Assembly (NCBI GenBank): GCA_023362775.1
Contig: JALMGJ010000008.1
Coordinates: forward strand, 23,822,501 to 23,886,500
Source: Charina bottae
Taxonomy: Eukaryota > Chordata > Lepidosauria > Squamata > Charinaidae
DNA: 64,000 nucleotides
Direction: 5' to 3'
Positions 57,663 through 64,000 of the stretch are shown here, piece after piece (position 1 is the first letter of the stretch; the number at the start of each line of letters is the position of its first letter). The position numbers and the translations under genes were made by a program. The notes under the pieces are model-generated. The model saw nothing but the letters and a program-made list of their open reading frames with translations, did not search any database and was not told the DNA's origin.

Positions 57663-59023
57663 CTAAAATAAGATTAATAAGTTGTTTATTTGTATGAGGA
57701 CTTAGAAAAAAATAATGAAAGGAGTCTCCATAAAATAGGCCAGTGTTTTTAAAACAGTGGCTGCTTTAAAGTGAACTAAAAGGTCTTGATAAGTGACTAG
57801 ATTTAAAATATTCTACTCTTTGGCATTTCATTAAGAATGGCTTTCAAACATATGCATTAATATTTTGTTGGAAACACTGTCCTAAATTTTATGTAAGTTC
57901 CCATCTATTTTCAATAAAATAAAACAAAGGGAAGGTAAATATCTTGCTGGGGCAGAAATTTCATTTTTCCATGCTACTTTGGTTAATAACAAATTAGATG
58001 CTAGATCTAATTAGATTAGATTATATTTGTGGTTCTCGGATCAGCTTCTGTGTCTTCCTCTCAAATTCTGAGTTAAATTTTTAAGCCACATGGCTTCAAA
58101 CAGTTAAAACAAATTATGAATTATCTTGGGATGGTATATTAAATCATATATTTATCCCAAAATTTCATCTTTTTTCCCCCTTGAATTTCCCATCTTCACA
58201 AAAGTAGGCATGGAAAAGCAAGCACAAACTTCTTTGGGGAAAATTTGCATAAAAGCAGCAGGAAAAATGGATATATCCAAAAGCCAAGACAATATCAGCA
58301 GAGTCTGAGTTTTTGTTTTCATATGGATGCATTTTAGATCTTGAAAAAGCATATCAGGAAATATATTCAGAATTCCACTACCATTTTTCCTCAGTACTCT
58401 ACCATATTATAGGAGTGGATTCTTAAGAAAAATATAGTATATGAACATTCCTCTCTAAATTTTAGAGGACTGAATCCATAAATCCAGTATTTGAAATAGC
58501 CTTCAGTTAATTATGGAAGCAAAGATCAACAGGTTTCTAGATTCTAATAACTTTGACACATAGAAATGGTGTACATATCCATAATTATAGTAATCTTACC
58601 TGTCTTTTTCTGTGTCAAAAATATTTCATTAAAAAAGATTCAAGTAGAGTGATGAAAAATCAAAAACTAAAACTTGCATGGTCAGCTGTACTACAAGTGA
58701 AATAATGTTATAAGTTTATTAATGTTAAAACAACATTAGCAAGTGTGTGTTTTTATATGAAAAAGCTTGTTTTGTTATATTTATGCTTTCCATGAACATT
58801 TGCAGTGTGCAATCTTGAGATTGTTTCAGGGACAGTAAAATACATGAAAAACACAAAACAAACAGAGCTCACACAAAACACATTAATAAACATGGGAAGC
58901 TTTTTAAAACAATACACAAACCACACACCAAAAGCAGGGCAAGGGGTAAAAGAAAAAACAACAAGCAAAACGTTGCGATTTATGACATGCGTAGCAAAGG
59001 GAATCCCAATGGCTGGCAAATAC
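57663..59023 (-). other. ANK2: ANK2 intron
   Basis: AT-rich intron between the giant exon and the death domain. No repeat or extra exon was recognised. Confidence 0.85.
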
Positions 59024-62000
59024 CTTCAACATGGTCAGGGACATTTTCATCAGGAATACGCTCAATCAGAGTCTCAATAGACTCATCCCAAATGGGCCTG
59101 GTGTCAAAGATGTCCTCGGCAAGTGACTGCTGGGTCTCAATGGATGGCACATTTTCAATAACCGAAACTTCTAGGGCACTACTACTTTCATCATCTGAAA
59201 CTAATTCTTGTTCTCTCTCTGACTGTGTAAGTCTATCCACTAACTTGGAAGCTTCATCGCTAATCTCTTCAAAGAATTCTATAGAGTTTTTGTAAAGGTC
59301 AAAAAAATGTTCCTTACTTTCTTTTGAGGGACTAACAGCATTTCGGGAAGCTGAGGTACTTCTGCTCTTAACTGGTAATCGTGAAGAAAATATCTTTGGT
59401 CGGGCAGTCATCAACTCATCTGATTCTAGCTCAAGCTTCATCTCACCCACCCTCTCTCTGGTCTCTGCTTCTGCCTCAGCATAACTTCTAGCTTTGGCTG
59501 GCTGCTTAGCTTTTGAGTCCGTGGAGGCACTGGCATCAGATTCAGATTTGCTCCTAAGGTCTTGTTTTATAGGTGCTTTGCAGGTTATATCAGGGATTTT
59601 AGATGACTCTGACTTCCAGGCAGATGTTTCTGTCTGTATAGATTCTTGCTCGCCTCTTTGAAAAATTGCCTTAACTGGAATTTTAGACTTTGGTTTGGAG
59701 GGATCATCCTGTGGTTCTTCCAGGTTGTCTATAAAGCCAACTGAAGGAAGGCTCTCAGGTTCTGACTTAGGTAAAGATGGGAATGTGGCTGGAGCAGTCC
59801 TAATGGGGATTTTGGATTTGCTTTCACTGTCCATGGCAGCACTGGGGATTTCAATCACAGATTTTTGCTCCTCTGGTGAGGAATCTGGGGAATCATCTTC
59901 TTTTTCACCATAAACAGACCTAGTGACTGTTGAAAAATTTAAGTGTACATCAATCACTGTCTGCTCAGGAGAGATAGGACAGGGCACCTGGAAGCTATCA
60001 AACGTATCACTAGCGGTAAGGTCATGATCAGGAGCTGTTGTTTCTTTCTTTGGTGATTTTGAAGAGGCTGAAATACCCATTTTAATAGGAATTCTAGATT
60101 TAATATCTTCTTTTGTGCTATATAAAGCAGTGGTCTCATCCTCTGATACAGATATATGTGTACTTTTCATGGCTATTTCTGCTTTATTAAATTCAGAAGA
60201 CGCAACTGAAATCGAAGATTGTTCCTCAGGGGGGCATTCTAGGCCTTCAGCTTCTCTCATTTCTTCAGATAATGAAACTTCTTCCTGAGATTGCTCTCCC
60301 ATCTGGAAAAAGTCTAAGTTTTCATCAGAATAATTCCTTTTAGTCATATCAATGGCACCACTCCTTGTCATTTCAAACAATTTTCCTTCCTGGAAAAGAA
60401 AGGGATTAGGTTCACCGGAAGGAGTCCCATCTTCAGTAGGAGTTCTGGCTGGTGTTGTATCAGGTGTGGTGCCTTGTGATCTCCTGTCTACCATTAAGCC
60501 AAATATTTTTTGTTCTTCCTCCTTCACTCTAGCCTCAAAAGCATCATCATCTTCACGAATTTGACTCCACTTATCAGAATCCACATCTGTTCTGGTTATA
60601 ATTACTTGGCTAATTATTTTTTCAGCTTCATTCCTGATATCTTGTAGAGCAGCTTCCTCTGGTGATGTGGAGTCTGATGCTGAAGGTAATGAAGCTGGTC
60701 TTTTCTGAAAACTGTCCATTTCCTTGGATTCTATCTCCATACAGACAGCTTCTGAGACCTGAACTTCAGAACCTTCTGATACTGTTCTATAAAGAGAACT
60801 CATTATTTTATCTTCAGCAAATTTAGTTTTTTCTTTATCAGAATAATCTTCCTGAGATGACTGGTCTATTCTTGTCTTTAAATCAATTTCTGGACTAATT
60901 TCATCATTAGTAAAAAAATGCTGTGAAGGGACATTTTCATAAGGGCTTGTTATAGGCAGAGCACTACGTTTGCCAACTTCTTCTGTATCACTTTCATATT
61001 TACCCTTTTGGGTTGTTACAGACGAACATCCTGTGGAGTCCCCTGCGCTAGAAAAAACCCTGTCTGATATCTCAAACCTGTGGTCAGTTCCAGCCATATC
61101 ACTTCCCAAAGGGGAGTGATCAGGTGAAACATTAGTAGTCAATACATTATTTTGTGAAACACAGCAATGAGAAGTCCCAGGTATACAGGAACCCTCTGAA
61201 GTTCCCATAGTAACTAGGCCTTTTGGCAGCACTCTTTCAGATGCTACACTATCTTTTAAAGAATCATCCTGGTGGTGTGATGTCATTGAAGTTTCATATA
61301 ACTCAGTTATTTTTTGAGCAGCAGCATCAACAGAATGGTAGAAAGATTCCTCAGGTGGCATCATAGGGCCATTAGGGCTAACTGTGTCACTCTCATCTGT
61401 GCTGTAGCACTTAGATTCGCTAGCCTGTGCTATGATGCTGGCATCAGAGGCAAGTGAAGTATCACATGACATTTTGGTTTCCTCAGTTGGTTTATCGGAT
61501 TCTGTGTTATCCTCCTCAGTACTGAATGCTTGCTGCTTAGACTCAATAGGCTGAAATCCTGTCTCTTCAGGACTGGAACTGGAATCCATATTGCAAAGAT
61601 GAGATGAAGAAGGCTGCAGTCTCATTATAGGTTCCATTAACAGCCCAGAATCAGCTTCTTTTTTCAGCTTTGTTAATTCTGGCTCACTTTCTGAGGAGGA
61701 AGAGCTCTTTCTAGATACAACTCCAGAAGCCACTACTGTAGATAGAGCATTATCTTCTAGAGTTGTTGAAGGTATCATTTCAGTTTCAGAAGCACCTTCC
61801 AAGTCAGAAGCTGAAATAATATCATCTTGTTTGGAATCCTTTCTATAGTCCCTCTTCTGTTTTGCTTCCTGTTCCATCTCATCAAACATCTTAATTTTGG
61901 CCACCATTTTAAACATCTCCTCTTCTGGAGTGAACCTTTTCTTTGGCTCACCTTCTGAATCATCTTCTGGCTCTTCATTAACTTCAGGAATTACTGCAGA

Positions 62001-64000
62001 CTTGGGTATGTTTGCGAGCACCTGTGAATCTGTTATTTTTGGTGTGATTTCATAACTAATTTCTTCAGAGCTAGGAGTCTCAGGTGAAAGAGGGCTTTTC
62101 CCTGAGCTCTCCAAAAGAGATGTTTGTTCTAAACTGTCATCTTCGGCACTTCCATCAGGATCACGTAAGAGTCTAGATCGTACAGGTGTTAGTTCTGGGA
62201 AGTTTTCAGCTTTAGCAGGGGTAGCCAGAATTGGACCAGGACCTGGAAGGAAGCCAGTCTTTGCTTTCTGTTCTACAGGGCTGCTTTCCAGAGAATCACG
62301 GCAGGGGGATTCTTTGGTTGGACTAGGCTCAAGGGAATCAGGTGTTTTACGTGAAGAATTATCTTCCAGCACTGGGCTTGCTTCCAATGAATCTTTATGA
62401 CTTATAGCTATGGATTCATCTGCAGCTGGGCTAAGACCTTCACCCTCATGACTAGGAAATGCAAGCTCTAGTCCTCTGCTAATGGTATATTGCTCAAAGG
62501 ATGCATCATCATCTTTTTCAATAGAAGAATCATGTTGTTCAGCTAACTTAGTTAAATGTCTTTGATCTGCCAGCACTGATGACTTATCAGGGACAGCATC
62601 ATTATCAATCAGGGTTGAGCTAGAATCTAGGCCTTTGGATTGTTCTTCTAACAAATGATGGGAATCTGACTCTGTGGTTTCTGTGATATCTTTTAGGTCT
62701 TTGTCACAAATAGTCATTTCATTTTCTGTTGGAGAAAGCCCCTTTGGTGAATGCGTCTCTGCTGTTCTCTGCACTGCACTGGCTAATATAGTTTCTTCCA
62801 TCTGGTCAGCAGTTTCTGTTTTCTTTGATGAGAATGAAAGGCTCTCAGGGCTTGTTTCTGGAGTTTCTGCCAAGCCCTCATGCTTATAACTTTCTTCAGA
62901 GCTGTTTTGGGGAGTTCCATCAAGCAGGCTACCAATTGGAGAATCTGCTATGCCTTCAGGTTTAAAACTTTCTGATCTGCCATCCAAAGCACCACTTTGC
63001 AAGGAGAGTGTGGGCAAAAACCCATCTTTCACATATTCTGATGGAAATGTAACATTGAATGGACTGGTCAGAACTTGATCTAAGTGAAGCTCACCTTCCT
63101 CTGTAATTGAAATGTGCCGGAACTGTTGGTATTTATCATTGTCCTCCAGCTCTTCTTTTATGACATCAGAAAAATCAGTTGATGTCTTTCTGTCTGGACT
63201 GATCTGAAGCTCAGTGTCCCCTTGGTTATCAAATGTCAGGACTACATCCTTGGACTTTTCTTCAACAGCACCAGGAGATTCTTTTTTGGTGTCACTCTGT
63301 GGTTTTGTGATTAAATCTTTCTTCAAGGTTATATGAGGTATACCCTGTGTGACTTTTTTAGATTGCAAACCTACCTCTGTCTGAGGCTCCTGGTTCTTTT
63401 TGCTTTTAGGACTGTCTTTTTTGTGTGTGTCTCTAGATGTTAATGCTGGCTTCTTTTCACTTTCTGCTTGAGTGGCTCCTTTTTTAGTTGTCTCTTTGTC
63501 AGAATCCTGTTGTTTCTGCTTTATAGACTTGTGCTCAAAAAGTCCAGTTTTATGCTTTGATGGGTCTTGACCTGACTGGAAAGCTTTCATTAGTTCACGA
63601 ACAGACATAGTCTCTTCAAGTCTTTCTGTTTTGGAAGATGGTGACAGAGATGGCTTCTTAGATGTGGGAGAAACAGGAGGCTTTTTAGCTGTGGGAGAAA
63701 CTGGTGGCTTTTTAACTGTGGGAGAAACTGGTGGCTTCCTTGATGTGGGAGAAAGAGCTGGCTTTTTTGTGGTAGGAGAAACAGCTGGCTTCTTAGCAGA
63801 AGGAGATGAGAGTTTTGAAGGAGAGGAAGAAGCAGCAGAAGTCTTTGGAGAAGCCGGAATCTTTGTGGATGAGGAAGAAGCCGGAGTCTTTGGGGAAGAG
63901 GGAGAACTTGGGGTTTTTGTTTTATAAATAATCTTTTTAGTTTGTGTTGGCTTTGTAGCAGGTTTCTCAGATCCTTCTTTTCCTTGGACTCGAACTGGCA
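59024..64000 (-). CDS. ANK2: Ankyrin-B giant (neuron-type) exon, 3' part, open at right edge
   Basis: The frame is uninterrupted from the right edge to the donor GTATTT at 59023, about 1,659 codons. This exon is used in the 440-kDa axonal form of ankyrin-B, which links L1-type adhesion molecules and the spectrin skeleton to microtubules. From the N side: a basic Ser/Pro/Lys region with tandem SPTxKKP units (63640-63800); SVRELMKAFQSGQDP near 63600; a long acidic Ser/Thr/Glu-rich, apparently unstructured stretch; the conserved FEARVKEEEQKIFGLMVDRR near 60500 and KLFEMTRSGAIDMTKRNYSD near 60350; then LVDRLTQSEREQELVSDDES and the end IETLIERIPDENVPDHVE before the death domain. The human insert has about 2,085 codons, so roughly the first fifth lies beyond the edge. 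No frameshift or stop is seen. Confidence 0.97.

Noticed and set aside
58980..59023. Extension of the giant ANK2 frame to a stop near 58980
   Set aside because: The last residues come from the intron after the GTATTT donor, and the death-domain exon at 57662 continues the protein in phase.

Overview
The window is vertebrate nuclear DNA, most likely from a squamate reptile (lizard or snake). The evidence is intron-exon genes plus a squamate-type repeat load: near-identical BovB LINEs, tRNA-derived SINEs with BovB-like 3' ends, a 5S-rRNA-derived SINE, L2-clade LINEs with microsatellite tails, a Penelope-like element, L1 debris, hAT-type elements and long pure microsatellites. The species cannot be named from the sequence alone.

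Two host genes point towards each other. On the + strand at the left edge are the last two coding pieces of CAMK2D: the end of the CaMKII association domain at 1905-2133, and a terminal exon from 3830 that adds only the stop. On the - strand from 33169 to the right edge are the 12 last coding exons of ANK2 (ankyrin-B). They include the last 4,977 bases of the neuron-type giant exon, the death domain and the whole C-terminal regulatory region. Exon phases agree across every junction. The CAMK2D/ANK2 convergent pair matches the arrangement known in human 4q25-26, which separates ANK2 from its paralogue ANK3.

The space between the genes (about 4.6-31 kb) holds no host gene I can support. It contains an old BovB relic, several SINEs, a complete Ty1/copia LTR retrotransposon (11265-15861), a 309-bp hAT element with 8-bp target duplications, a scrambled L1, a short BovB and a full-length BovB with an intact 1010-codon frame (24290-27513). 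ANK2 introns hold a second BovB (34765-37540), a block bounded by perfect 100-bp inverted repeats that contains an L2-clade LINE with a 1020-codon frame (49881-54243), SINEs, and the GIY-YIG end of a Penelope-like element.

The most striking feature is the Ty1/copia element. Its LTRs are 455 bp and differ at 3 sites by eye. It is flanked by TATTT duplications. Its primer-binding site matches the anticodon arm of initiator tRNA-Met, as in Drosophila copia. Most of its RNase H region is missing, with an ATTGT pentanucleotide array at the deletion junction. Nothing here resembles a bacterial-style gene cluster or a CRISPR array.
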